Part shown: positions 16,364-24,464 of the stretch, in pieces
Numbering within the stretch: the stretch's first letter is position 1
How the letters are laid out: every line of letters begins with the position of its first letter
Origin: Suilimivivens sp963618065
GTDB taxonomy: Bacteria > Bacillota > Clostridia > Lachnospirales > Lachnospiraceae
Assembly: GCA_963618065.1 (NCBI GenBank)
Contig: CAVERH010000004.1
Location: 41,977-105,976, forward strand
Length of the DNA: 64,000 nt
Direction: 5' to 3'
The notes under the pieces: generated by a model
The model's input: the letters and a program-made list of their open reading frames with translations, nothing else
Told to the model about the DNA's origin: nothing
The model's database searches: none
Translations under genes and position numbers: made by a program

Positions 16364-19327
16364 ATGTCGAAAATCAAAGTGCATGAATTAGCAAAGGAGC
16401 TGGAGAAGCAGAGCAAGGAAGTGATTGCATTTCTTCAGGAAAAAGGAATAGAAGTAAAGGCAGCACAAAGCTCTGTGGAGGAAGATGCCGCAGAAATGGT
16501 CCGTAAAGCATTTGGTGCCGCAAAGAAAGCAGATGCGAAGCCCGAAGCGAAGGAAGCTGCAAAGCCGGAGGTAAAAGCAGAGGCAAAGCCGGAAGCCGGG
16601 GCAGAAGTGAAAACCGAAGCAAAAGCAGAACCTTCTAATGATGGAAAGAAAGAGGTTCAGAAAGAAGCACAGAAGGAAGCACCGAAAGCAGAGGGAAAGC
16701 CGGCAGCTCCTGTGAAAAAGAAAAAGATTATTTTTGTAAGTAATCCACATAATAGTAATATACCCGGACAACGTTCCCAGGGGGATCGCAGACCTCAGCA
16801 GAACAATCGTCAGGGAAATAACAATTACAATGGAAGACCGGGACAGAACAGGGAGGTTCCCCACAAGATTATCAAGCCGCTTACGGCTCCGTCCCGGATG
16901 GAGACTTCCACAAGTGATTTCAAGCAGAATTCCAGAAGAATGGATGAAGCAAGAGCCGAGCTGCGTGCTTCGGAAAAGCGTGCGGCGACAGAGTGCGAGC
17001 AGATAGAACGGAGAGCGGTAAGAACGGAAAATACCCGTCCGGACAACAGACCGCAGAACCGGAATGATAACCGCAATGAAAACAGACCCAATAACAGACC
17101 GGACAACAGAGACGGAAGGGATCAAAGAAACGATAGAAATGAAAGAAATCAGAGATTTGGTCAGAACAATCAGGGAGAGAGGAATAACAACCGAAGACCT
17201 GAAAACGGGAATCGCTTTAACAACCAGAATGGTAAGGGAGATTTCCGTAATAACGGCGGTGATGGGAACCGTAACCGCGGCGATTTCAATAATAACCGCG
17301 GTGAGAGAAGCAATGGAGGGCAGGACTCTCGATTTAAGCGGAATGAAAAGCCGGGTAAGAGTTTCACTCAGGATACCCCGCCGGTTAAGGATGACAAGCG
17401 CAGAGAGGAAGAAAAGCGCAGAATCAGTCAGGAGAAGGATAAGAGATCCAAGAAGGACTTCATGTACGAAGAGGATGAAGCAGCTTTAAAGAACAAGAAC
17501 AAGGCAGGACGCTTCATTAAGCCGGAGAAGAAGGTAGAGGAGCCTGTAGAAGAGCAGATCAAGGTTATCACCATTCCGGAATCCTTAACGATTAAGGATC
17601 TTGCAGACAAGATGAAGCTGCAGCCTTCTGCCATTATTAAAAAGCTGTTCCTGCAGGGACGGATCGTAACCGTGAACTCTGAAATTACCTTTGAGGATGC
17701 GGAGAATATTGCCATTGATTATGACATCATCTGTGAAAAGGAAGTTAAGGTGGATGTCATTGAAGAACTGTTAAAGGAAGATGAAGAGAAGGAAGAGGAT
17801 CTTGTGAGCAGACCGCCCGTTATCTGTGTTATGGGTCATGTCGATCATGGTAAAACCTCCCTCCTCGATGCAATCCGTAAGACGAACGTAACTGATAGGG
17901 AAGCAGGCGGTATTACCCAGCACATCGGTGCTTACACCGTAAATGTAGGTGGTCAGTCCATTACATTCCTGGATACACCGGGACATGAAGCATTTACCGC
18001 CATGCGTATGCGTGGTGCAAACTCAACCGATATTGCGATTCTGGTTGTTGCGGCAGACGATGGTGTCATGCCTCAGACTGTAGAAGCAATCAACCATGCG
18101 AAGGCAGCCGGTATTGAAATTATCGTGGCTGTCAACAAGATTGATAAGCCGGGCGCAAACATTGACCGTGTAAAGCAGGAAATGACCGAATATGAACTGA
18201 TTCCGGTTGACTGGGGCGGAAGCACCGAATTCGTTCCGGTATCTGCAAAGACCGGCGAAGGAATCAGCACTTTGCTTGAAACCGTATTGCTTACGGCTGA
18301 AATTATGGAATTAAAGGCAAATCCGAACCGTCGTGCGAGAGGTCTTGTCATTGAAGCAGAGCTTGACAAGGGACGCGGTCCTGTAGCTACCGTACTGGTA
18401 CAGAAGGGTACGTTACATGTGGGAGACTTCATTTCCGCAGGTGCAAGCCACGGTAAGGTACGTGCCATGATCGATGACAAGGGCAGACGTGTGAAGGAAG
18501 CAAAGCCTTCCACACCGGTAGAGATCCTTGGATTATCCGATGTGCCGAGTGCGGGTGAAGTATTTATTGCCCATGAAAACGATAAGACTGCCAAGTCCTA
18601 TGCAGAAACTTATCTGGCACAGAATAAAGAGAAGATGCTTGAAGAGACCAAGGCGAAGATGTCACTGGATGATCTGTTTAACCAGATTCAGGAAGGTAAC
18701 TTAAAGGAACTGAACCTGATCGTTAAGGCAGACGTACAGGGCAGCGTGGAAGCCGTTAAGCAGAGTCTCATGAAGCTTTCCAATGAAGAAGTAGTTGTAA
18801 AATGTATTCACGGTGGCGTAGGCGCCATCAATGAATCGGATGTTTCCCTTGCATTTGCATCCTCCGCAATCATCATCGGCTTCAATGTCCGTCCGGATGC
18901 ACAGGCCAAGGCCTTTGCAGAGCGTGAGGGCGTGGATATCCGTCTGTATCGTGTCATTTATCAGGCGATTGAGGATATCGAGGCTGCCATGAAGGGAATG
19001 CTTGATCCGGTTTATGAAGAAAAGATAATCGGTCACGCAGAAGTTCGCCAGATCTTCCGTGCGTCCGCAATCGGTAATATAGCAGGTTCTTATGTCTTAG
19101 ACGGATATTTCCAGAGAGACTGCAAGGTGCGTATTACGAGACGGAATGAAAGTACCAGACAGGAAGATCAGATTTATGAAGGTGCTCTGGCATCTTTGAA
19201 GAGATTTAAGGACGATGTAAAGGAAGTAAAGGCCGGCTACGAATGTGGTCTTGTATTTGAAGGCTTTGACCAGATGCAGGAGCTGGATATCGTAGAAGCA
19301 TATATTATGGTGGAGGTTCCCAGGTGA
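16364..19327 (+). CDS. infB: Translation initiation factor IF-2
   Basis: GTPase that places initiator tRNA on the 30S subunit. It has 987 residues. An IF2_N domain at the start (KVHELAKELEKQSKEVIAFL) is followed by a long disordered region. That region has Ala/Lys/Pro/Glu-rich repeats (about 50-115), then an Asn/Arg/Gly/Asp-rich stretch (about 135-340). A second IF2_N domain lies near 405-460. The GTPase has G1 GHVDHGKT near residue 492, G2 GGITQHIG, G3 DTPGHEAF, G4 NKID and G5 SAK, and is followed by domains II-IV. The ribosome site is ACGGAGG. The Asn/Arg-rich extension is much longer than in Bacillus IF-2 (about 716 residues). Confidence 0.97.
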   Translation: MSKIKVHELAKELEKQSKEVIAFLQEKGIEVKAAQSSVEEDAAEMVRKAFGAAKKADAKPEAKEAAKPEVKAEAKPEAGAEVKTEAKAEPSNDGKKEVQKEAQKEAPKAEGKPAAPVKKKKIIFVSNPHNSNIPGQRSQGDRRPQQNNRQGNNNYNGRPGQNREVPHKIIKPLTAPSRMETSTSDFKQNSRRMDEARAELRASEKRAATECEQIERRAVRTENTRPDNRPQNRNDNRNENRPNNRPDNRDGRDQRNDRNERNQRFGQNNQGERNNNRRPENGNRFNNQNGKGDFRNNGGDGNRNRGDFNNNRGERSNGGQDSRFKRNEKPGKSFTQDTPPVKDDKRREEEKRRISQEKDKRSKKDFMYEEDEAALKNKNKAGRFIKPEKKVEEPVEEQIKVITIPESLTIKDLADKMKLQPSAIIKKLFLQGRIVTVNSEITFEDAENIAIDYDIICEKEVKVDVIEELLKEDEEKEEDLVSRPPVICVMGHVDHGKTSLLDAIRKTNVTDREAGGITQHIGAYTVNVGGQSITFLDTPGHEAFTAMRMRGANSTDIAILVVAADDGVMPQTVEAINHAKAAGIEIIVAVNKIDKPGANIDRVKQEMTEYELIPVDWGGSTEFVPVSAKTGEGISTLLETVLLTAEIMELKANPNRRARGLVIEAELDKGRGPVATVLVQKGTLHVGDFISAGASHGKVRAMIDDKGRRVKEAKPSTPVEILGLSDVPSAGEVFIAHENDKTAKSYAETYLAQNKEKMLEETKAKMSLDDLFNQIQEGNLKELNLIVKADVQGSVEAVKQSLMKLSNEEVVVKCIHGGVGAINESDVSLAFASSAIIIGFNVRPDAQAKAFAEREGVDIRLYRVIYQAIEDIEAAMKGMLDPVYEEKIIGHAEVRQIFRASAIGNIAGSYVLDGYFQRDCKVRITRRNESTRQEDQIYEGALASLKRFKDDVKEVKAGYECGLVFEGFDQMQELDIVEAYIMVEVPR

Positions 19328-19719
19328 GAAAGAACAGCATGAAGAATACCCGGATCAACGGGGAAGTTCAAAAGGAACTCGCAGAGATCATTCGTGGAGA
19401 AATTAAGGATCCGAGAATCAGTCCCTTAACGAGCGTGATCTCTGTAGAGGTTGCACCTGATTTGAAAACATGTAAGGCATGGATCAGCGTTTACGGAGAT
19501 GACCGTGTGGCAGAGGATACGCTTGCCGGCTTAAGGAGTGCGGAAGGTTATATCCGCAGAGAGCTTGCCAGAAGAATTAATCTGCGCAACACACCGGAAA
19601 TCCGCTTTATCGTGGATCAGTCCATTGCCTATGGTGTGAAAATGTCCAAACTGATTGATGAAGTGGCTAAATCAGATGCACAGAAGGAAGACAGAAACGA
19701 AGCTTTATCACAAGAGTAA
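19324..19719 (+). CDS. rbfA: Ribosome-binding factor A
   Basis: Late 30S assembly factor of 131 residues, KH-like fold. Family segments NTRINGEVQKELAEIIRGEIKDPRI and IRFIVDQSIAYGVKMSKLID are clear. It starts with GTG overlapping the infB stop by 4 bp and has GGAGG in the end of infB as its ribosome site, so translation is coupled. It is the last of the core nusA-operon genes; nrnA follows closely. Confidence 0.94.
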   Translation: MRKNSMKNTRINGEVQKELAEIIRGEIKDPRISPLTSVISVEVAPDLKTCKAWISVYGDDRVAEDTLAGLRSAEGYIRRELARRINLRNTPEIRFIVDQSIAYGVKMSKLIDEVAKSDAQKEDRNEALSQE

Positions 19720-19735
19720 TAAGGACAGGATGTAT

Positions 19736-20689
19736 ATGAAAATTTATGAAGAAGTAAAGGATGCCGCAACGATCGGCATCAGTGGACATATCCGGCCGGA
19801 TGGTGACTGCATCGGGTCAGTAATGGGTCTTTATTTATATTTGTTAAAGAAGTGCCCGGATGCGCAGATTGAGGTATTCTTAGAGCAGCCGGGAGAGGAA
19901 TTTTCCTGCATCAGCAGGATCGGGGATATTCATACCGACTTCGCAACGAAGGTGGAGCAGTTTGACGCGTTTATCGTACTGGACAGTACAAAGGAACGTA
20001 CCGGAGAAGCACAGAAGTACTTTGATGCGGCACGTAAGAAGATCAATATTGATCATCATGTAAGCAACTTAGGAGACGGTGATGTGAATTTTATGGATCC
20101 GAAGGCCAGCTCCGCAAGTGAGCTGGTGTACCGGGCCATTGATGATAAGGAAGCGATGGATCCGTCCATTGCGAAAGCCCTGTATATCGGAATGATCCAT
20201 GATACCGGTGTGTTCCAGTATTCCAACACCTCACCGGAGACCCTGCGGATTGCGGCAGATCTGATCTCTTATGGATTTGATTTCCCGACGCTCATTGATC
20301 AGACCTTCTATGAAAAGACCTATGTACAGAACCAGATTCTGGGACGCGCGCTCCTTGAGAGCATCCAGTTTATGGATGGCAGATGTATTGTCAGCATGGT
20401 CGATAAACGAACCATGAGCTTTTATGAAGCAACGCCGCATGATCTTGAGGGAATTGTGAACCAGCTCCGCAATACCAAGGGCGTGGAGTGTGCGATCTTT
20501 ATGTATCAGACGAACATCCTTGAGTATAAGGTAAGTCTCCGTTCTAACGGAAAGATCGATGTGGCAAAGATAGCCATGATGTTCGGCGGCGGCGGTCATG
20601 TACGTGCTGCAGGACTTACCATGCAGGGTACATATCACGATATTATCAATAATCTGTCTGCACAGATTGAAAAACAATTGTGTGACTAA
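19736..20689 (+). CDS. nrnA: Bifunctional oligoribonuclease and pAp phosphatase NrnA
   Basis: DHH-family phosphoesterase that degrades very short oligonucleotides and removes 3' phosphate from pAp. It has 318 residues. The N-terminal DHH domain carries HIRPDGDCIGS and IDHHVSN, and the C-terminal DHHA1 domain ends with the nucleotide-binding GGGGHVRAAG. Two ATGs compete, 19730 and 19736; the spacing from AAGGA (19721-19725) favours the second slightly. It sits between rbfA and truB, as commonly found in Clostridia. Confidence 0.92.
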   Translation: MKIYEEVKDAATIGISGHIRPDGDCIGSVMGLYLYLLKKCPDAQIEVFLEQPGEEFSCISRIGDIHTDFATKVEQFDAFIVLDSTKERTGEAQKYFDAARKKINIDHHVSNLGDGDVNFMDPKASSASELVYRAIDDKEAMDPSIAKALYIGMIHDTGVFQYSNTSPETLRIAADLISYGFDFPTLIDQTFYEKTYVQNQILGRALLESIQFMDGRCIVSMVDKRTMSFYEATPHDLEGIVNQLRNTKGVECAIFMYQTNILEYKVSLRSNGKIDVAKIAMMFGGGGHVRAAGLTMQGTYHDIINNLSAQIEKQLCD

Positions 20690-20704
20690 TTCTGGGAGAA
20701 AAAC

Positions 20705-21664
20705 ATGTATCACGGAATAATGAACGTATATAAAGAAGCGGGCTTCACCTCCCATGATGTGGTGGCGAAGCTGCGCGGAATCTGTAAGCAGAAAAAGATA
20801 GGACATACAGGAACCCTCGATCCGGATGCGGTGGGGGTTCTTCCTGTTTGTTTAGGAAGCGGAACGAAGCTCTGCGATATGCTGACCGGGGAAACCAAGG
20901 AATACATTGCCAGATTCCGGCTTGGAATGACCACCGATACGCAGGATATTTCCGGGAAGATTCTGGAAGAAAAGGAAGTAGGGGTTTGCGAAGAACAGGT
21001 AAGGGAGATGCTTTCTCATTTTGTTGGGGAACTGCAGCAGGTTCCACCGATGTATTCCGCACTTAAGGTAGGCGGGAAGAAGCTTTACGAGCTTGCAAGA
21101 GAAGGAAAGGAAGTGGAGCGTAAGGCACGCCCTGTTACCATTTATGAGCTGGAGCTGTTAAAGGCCGAGCATCCGGAATATGAAATCCGGGTTACCTGTT
21201 CCAAGGGGACCTATATCCGTACCTTGTGTCATGACGTGGGACAGGCTCTTTCGTGTGGTGCGGTGATGACGAGCCTTGTCCGTTCCAGAGTCGGAGAATT
21301 CCGGTTAGAGGATGCAAAACCGTTATCTGAGCTTCAGGAGCTTGCCGATCAGGGAAGACTGCAGGAGGCAGTCATTCCGGTCGAAGAAATGTTTCATGCC
21401 CTTCCTGCGATTCAGGTATCCAATGGAGCACAGAAGGCATTGCTTAACGGAAACCAGTTGAAGCAATCGGAGGTTCTTAGCAAGGAAGAAGCGGAAAATA
21501 CCGAAAAAATATCGAAAGAATTCCCTGTGGATCAGGGAGAATACCGGGTATACAGTTCCGGTGGCCGGTTCTGCGCCATTTACCGCTATGAGGGCGGCAG
21601 GGGGCTTTTTACACCGGTAAAAATGTTTTTGGAAGGTCAGGATGGAAGCGATGCAGATCGTTAG
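20705..21664 (+). CDS. truB: tRNA pseudouridine-55 synthase
   Basis: Makes pseudouridine 55 in the T-loop of tRNAs. It has 319 residues, with the catalytic Asp in GHTGTLDPDAVGVLP at about 40-46 and the conserved segments KEYIARFRLGMTTDTQD and YIRTLCHDVG. The C-terminal 90 residues form a PUA-like extension ending PVKMFLEG. It overlaps ribF by 23 bp, so the two are probably co-translated. Confidence 0.95.
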   Translation: MYHGIMNVYKEAGFTSHDVVAKLRGICKQKKIGHTGTLDPDAVGVLPVCLGSGTKLCDMLTGETKEYIARFRLGMTTDTQDISGKILEEKEVGVCEEQVREMLSHFVGELQQVPPMYSALKVGGKKLYELAREGKEVERKARPVTIYELELLKAEHPEYEIRVTCSKGTYIRTLCHDVGQALSCGAVMTSLVRSRVGEFRLEDAKPLSELQELADQGRLQEAVIPVEEMFHALPAIQVSNGAQKALLNGNQLKQSEVLSKEEAENTEKISKEFPVDQGEYRVYSSGGRFCAIYRYEGGRGLFTPVKMFLEGQDGSDADR

Positions 21665-22571
21665 TGATAAAACAGAATTTAAGCTCGAAGGAGCCTCTGC
21701 GGTTGCCATTGGAAAATTCGACGGGATTCATGCGGGACATTACCGTCTGATTGATGAGATTCTGCGGCAAAAAAAGAAAGGACTGCAGGCGGTGATCTTT
21801 ACGTTTTTTCCGTCGGCAACGGTTTATTTCGGCGGTGAGGAAGCAAAGGAGCTGACCACCAGGGAAGAGAAGCGGGAAATCTTTGAACGGATGGGCATAG
21901 ATGTCCTGGTAGAGTTTCCCTTAAATCCGCAGACTGCAGCAACCGACCCTGTGGATTTTGTGAAGAACATCCTTCTTGGGATGATGAATATGAAATTCCT
22001 GGCTGCCGGAGAGGATGTTACCTTTGGAAAAGGCGGAAAAGGGAACCGTGCACTCCTTGAAGAAATGGCAGAGGAAAATGACTTTACGGTAAAGATTATC
22101 GAGAAGATTTTCAATCATGGAAAGGAAATCAGTTCGACTTATGTCCGGGAAGAAATCTTAAAAGGAAATATGGAACGGGCATCTGAGCTTCTTTCACGGA
22201 ATTATTCCATCGAGGGCATTGTTGAAAACGGAATGCACCTGGGACGGAAAATGGGCTTTCCGACCGTGAATCTATATCCTCCGAAGGAAAAGCTGATGCC
22301 GCCTTACGGGGTATATTATTCGGATGTATTTTATGATGGCTGTATGTATCATGGAATCACCAATATCGGAGTGAAGCCCACGGTGCAGCAGACAAAAGTG
22401 GTAAATGCCGAAACCTACTTATATGATTTTGACAGGGACATTTATGGAAAGAAAATCCGCTTAGAGCTGCTTAGGTTCAAGCGCCCGGAGCAGAGGTTCC
22501 AGGATCTTGCCGGACTACAGAAGCAGCTTCGGCAGGACGTGGAAGACGGAAGAGAGTGGTTTATGGGGTAA
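21642..22571 (+). CDS. ribF: Bifunctional riboflavin kinase / FAD synthetase
   Basis: Turns riboflavin into FMN and then FAD. It has 309 residues. The N-terminal adenylyltransferase domain has GKFDGIHAGHYRLI near residues 26-39, and the C-terminal kinase domain carries MGFPTVNLYP and the end segments of the flavokinase fold. The start is either 21642 or the ATG nine bases later (21651); GGAAGG within truB supports 21642. It is the last gene of the nusA-truB-ribF block, as in Bacillus. Confidence 0.94.
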   Translation: MEAMQIVSDKTEFKLEGASAVAIGKFDGIHAGHYRLIDEILRQKKKGLQAVIFTFFPSATVYFGGEEAKELTTREEKREIFERMGIDVLVEFPLNPQTAATDPVDFVKNILLGMMNMKFLAAGEDVTFGKGGKGNRALLEEMAEENDFTVKIIEKIFNHGKEISSTYVREEILKGNMERASELLSRNYSIEGIVENGMHLGRKMGFPTVNLYPPKEKLMPPYGVYYSDVFYDGCMYHGITNIGVKPTVQQTKVVNAETYLYDFDRDIYGKKIRLELLRFKRPEQRFQDLAGLQKQLRQDVEDGREWFMG

Positions 22572-22644
22572 TCAGCCATACCATTCATAAGCTGCCGTAT
22601 TGTACAGATTGGCTGATAAATATACGTGCTTTCCGGCAACTTAT

Positions 22645-22673
22645 TTGACAGGCGTTAAATTTACTGCTATAAT
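22645..22673 (+). promoter_or_regulatory. Strong sigma-A promoter of the NlpC/P60 gene
   Basis: TTGACA (22645-22650), 17 bp, TATAAT (22668-22673): a perfect consensus promoter, about 60 bp upstream of the TTG start. Confidence 0.9.
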
Positions 22674-22735
22674 GTGATCGTTGTAATAAATTTGTAACAA
22701 ATGCGTAATAAATGCAAACATTTTGGAGGTTTATT

Positions 22736-23788
22736 TTGAAACGATCAATTTTACAGGGCATCTGTCTTTCTGCATCTGTGTTTTTATTACTGTCTATGGA
22801 CGGACAGGCTGCGGAAACGGTTACGAAAGAGATACAGGGTGTTACATCAGAAGAATTGATGACAGCAGGTGTGGAGGATCTGTTTGTAGCCACACTTACT
22901 GTAGATGAATATAAGGCACTTGCAGAAAAAGCAAAAGGCGCTATGTGGGGGTACACGAATCTCGGACTCTGCAATGTACAGGAGAATAATTTAAATATCC
23001 GTGAAACACCGGATGAGGGTGGCAAGCTCGTTGGCAAGCTTCCGAAGGATGCAGCCTGCGAGGTTCTGGAAAGTGAAGATGGCTGGGCACATATCACATC
23101 CGGTAAGGTAGAGGGATATGTGAAGGAAGAATATCTCCTGACCGGCTACAATGCAAAGAAGAAGGGCGAAGAGCTGGCAAGTACCATTGCTGTTGCTTCC
23201 TCGGATGGCTTGAATATAAGGGAACAGCCCAATACTGATGCTGAGGTGGTGACTCAGGTGGCACAGGGAGAAGAGCTTCAGGTTGTGGAGTTGTATAACG
23301 ATCAGTGGGTGAAGGTCTATCTGGATGATGAAGAGGTCTTTGTTTCAAGGGATTATATTGAGCTGAAGTCGGATTTGCAGACGGCCATTACGATGACCGA
23401 GCTGTTATACGGACAGGGCGTATCCGATGTCCGTGTGGATCTCTGCCAGTATGCAAAGCAGTTCCTCGGAAATCCTTATGTCTGGGGCGGCACAAGTCTG
23501 ACAAGCGGAGCAGACTGTTCCGGATTTGTTTTAAGCGTGTTCAAAAAGTATGGCGTGACTCTGCCGCATTCCTCCCAGGCGCAGTCGAAGATGGGAACCA
23601 CCATATCTGCTTCTGAATTGAAGGCAGGCGACCTGATCTTCTATGCAAAGGGCGGAAGCATTAACCATGTGGCGATTTATATTGGCGGCGGACAGGTTAT
23701 CCATGCAAGTAACCCGAAAACCGGCATCCGGATTTCCAATTATAATTACCGTACACCGGCGAAAATGGTAAGAATTTTACAGGATTAA
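22736..23788 (+). CDS. Secreted SH3-domain NlpC/P60 peptidoglycan hydrolase
   Basis: Cell-wall endopeptidase of 350 residues. The start is a TTG at 22736, six bases after GGAGG; the ATG upstream (22712) lies before that ribosome site. It gives a signal peptide with a basic start and a hydrophobic core ending near GQAAE (about residue 27). Two bacterial SH3 domains follow (about 84-140 and 155-215), each beginning LNIRE. The C-terminal NlpC/P60 domain has the nucleophile Cys in GADCSGFV near residue 261 and the His in NHVAIYIGGG near 310. It should cut stem peptides during growth or division. The consensus promoter suggests strong constitutive expression. Confidence 0.92.
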   Translation: MKRSILQGICLSASVFLLLSMDGQAAETVTKEIQGVTSEELMTAGVEDLFVATLTVDEYKALAEKAKGAMWGYTNLGLCNVQENNLNIRETPDEGGKLVGKLPKDAACEVLESEDGWAHITSGKVEGYVKEEYLLTGYNAKKKGEELASTIAVASSDGLNIREQPNTDAEVVTQVAQGEELQVVELYNDQWVKVYLDDEEVFVSRDYIELKSDLQTAITMTELLYGQGVSDVRVDLCQYAKQFLGNPYVWGGTSLTSGADCSGFVLSVFKKYGVTLPHSSQAQSKMGTTISASELKAGDLIFYAKGGSINHVAIYIGGGQVIHASNPKTGIRISNYNYRTPAKMVRILQD

Positions 23789-23795
23789 ATTTACG

Positions 23796-23935
23796 TTACT
23801 GTTCACTCGTACCTCGTTCCAGTAACGATTCGCAGGCTCATTTGAAGTTTTGCTTCGCAAAAGGAGCCTGCTCACTCCTGAATCATGTTTTTACGCAGCC
23901 TGACAGCAAGTGTCTGGCTGCTGTGTGAACTGTAA
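23796..23935. repeat. 140-bp hairpin-rich inverted-repeat element (family copy A)
   Basis: Ends are TTACTGTTCAC (23796-23806) and GTGAACTGTAA (23925-23935), an 11-bp inverted repeat with one mismatch. Inside are three hairpins. The first is CGTTACTG/CAGTAACG (23794-23827). The second is nested, with outer stem GCAGGCTC/GAGCCTGC, a one-sided internal loop and inner stem TTTTGC-TTC-GCAAAA. The third has stem GCAGCC/GGCTGC (about 23895-23921). The nested hairpin has the same architecture as that in the 49589-49721 element read on the other strand, though the stem sequences differ. No open reading frame is seen. Confidence 0.65.
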
Positions 23936-23947
23936 TAAATTTACCTC

Positions 23948-23976
23948 TTTACACGGCATCTGTTTTATGATATGAT
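23948..23976 (+). promoter_or_regulatory. Promoter of rpsO
   Basis: TTTACA (23948-23953), 17 bp, TATGAT (23971-23976). Predicted start near 23983, giving a leader of about 100 nt. Confidence 0.7.
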
Positions 23977-23993
23977 GCTTAAGTATGAGTTTA

Positions 23994-24056
23994 GCCGATA
24001 CTCAGAATCAGAGAATGATCTCGTTGGGACACTCCGACCCATTCTTAGTATCCGGC
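23994..24056 (+). promoter_or_regulatory. Structured rpsO leader (possible S15 autoregulation site)
   Basis: A long hairpin pairs GCCGATACT (23994-24002) with AGTATCCGGC (24047-24056, one bulge), AGAATG (24012-24017) with CATTCT (24040-24045), and GTTGG (24023-24027) with CCGAC (24034-24038). S15 regulates its own leader in many bacteria through unrelated structures. That this one does so is inference from position and strength of the fold. Confidence 0.55.
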
Positions 24057-24083
24057 GGTCAATAATGGAAGGAGATAGAAACG

Positions 24084-24350
24084 ATGATTTCTAAAGAAAA
24101 GAAAACAGCTATTATGAAGGAATATGCGAGATTTGAAGGTGATACAGGTTCACCGGAAGTTCAGATCGCAGTTTTATCTGCAAGAATCGCAGAGCTTACT
24201 GAGCATTTAAAGGAGCATCCGAAGGATAATCATTCCAGACGTGGTATGTTCAAAATGGTAGGTCAGAGACGTGGTCTTTTAAGCTACTTAAAGAGCAAAG
24301 ACATCGAGAGATACCGTGCTTTGATCGAGAAACTTGGTCTCAGAAAGTAA
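24084..24350 (+). CDS. rpsO: 30S ribosomal protein S15
   Basis: Primary binding protein of the central domain of 16S rRNA. It has 88 residues with the family core DTGSPEVQIAVLSARI, LTEHLKEHPKDNHSRRG and RRGLLSYLK, and ends KLGLRK. Full length. The gene has its own promoter and structured leader, and a terminator precedes pnp, as in many bacteria where rpsO and pnp are neighbours. Confidence 0.98.
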   Translation: MISKEKKTAIMKEYARFEGDTGSPEVQIAVLSARIAELTEHLKEHPKDNHSRRGMFKMVGQRRGLLSYLKSKDIERYRALIEKLGLRK

Positions 24351-24361
24351 TTTGGTAGTTG

Positions 24362-24395
24362 AAGGCGGAGCATCAATAAAAGCTCCGCCTTTTTA
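24362..24395 (+). terminator. Rho-independent terminator after rpsO
   Basis: Perfect stem AAGGCGGAGC / GCTCCGCCTT (24362-24371, 24382-24391) followed by T residues. Confidence 0.9.
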
Positions 24396-24464
24396 AATTT
24401 TTATACTGCTGTGCAGTAACATGTTCCACATGTACAGGAACGAGAAGAGAAAAGGAGAGAAACT

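Noticed and set aside
16388..17125. 245-codon open frame on the minus strand opposite infB
   Set aside because: It lies over the low-complexity part of IF-2, is rich in Cys, Leu and Phe without a ribosome site, and is a compositional shadow.
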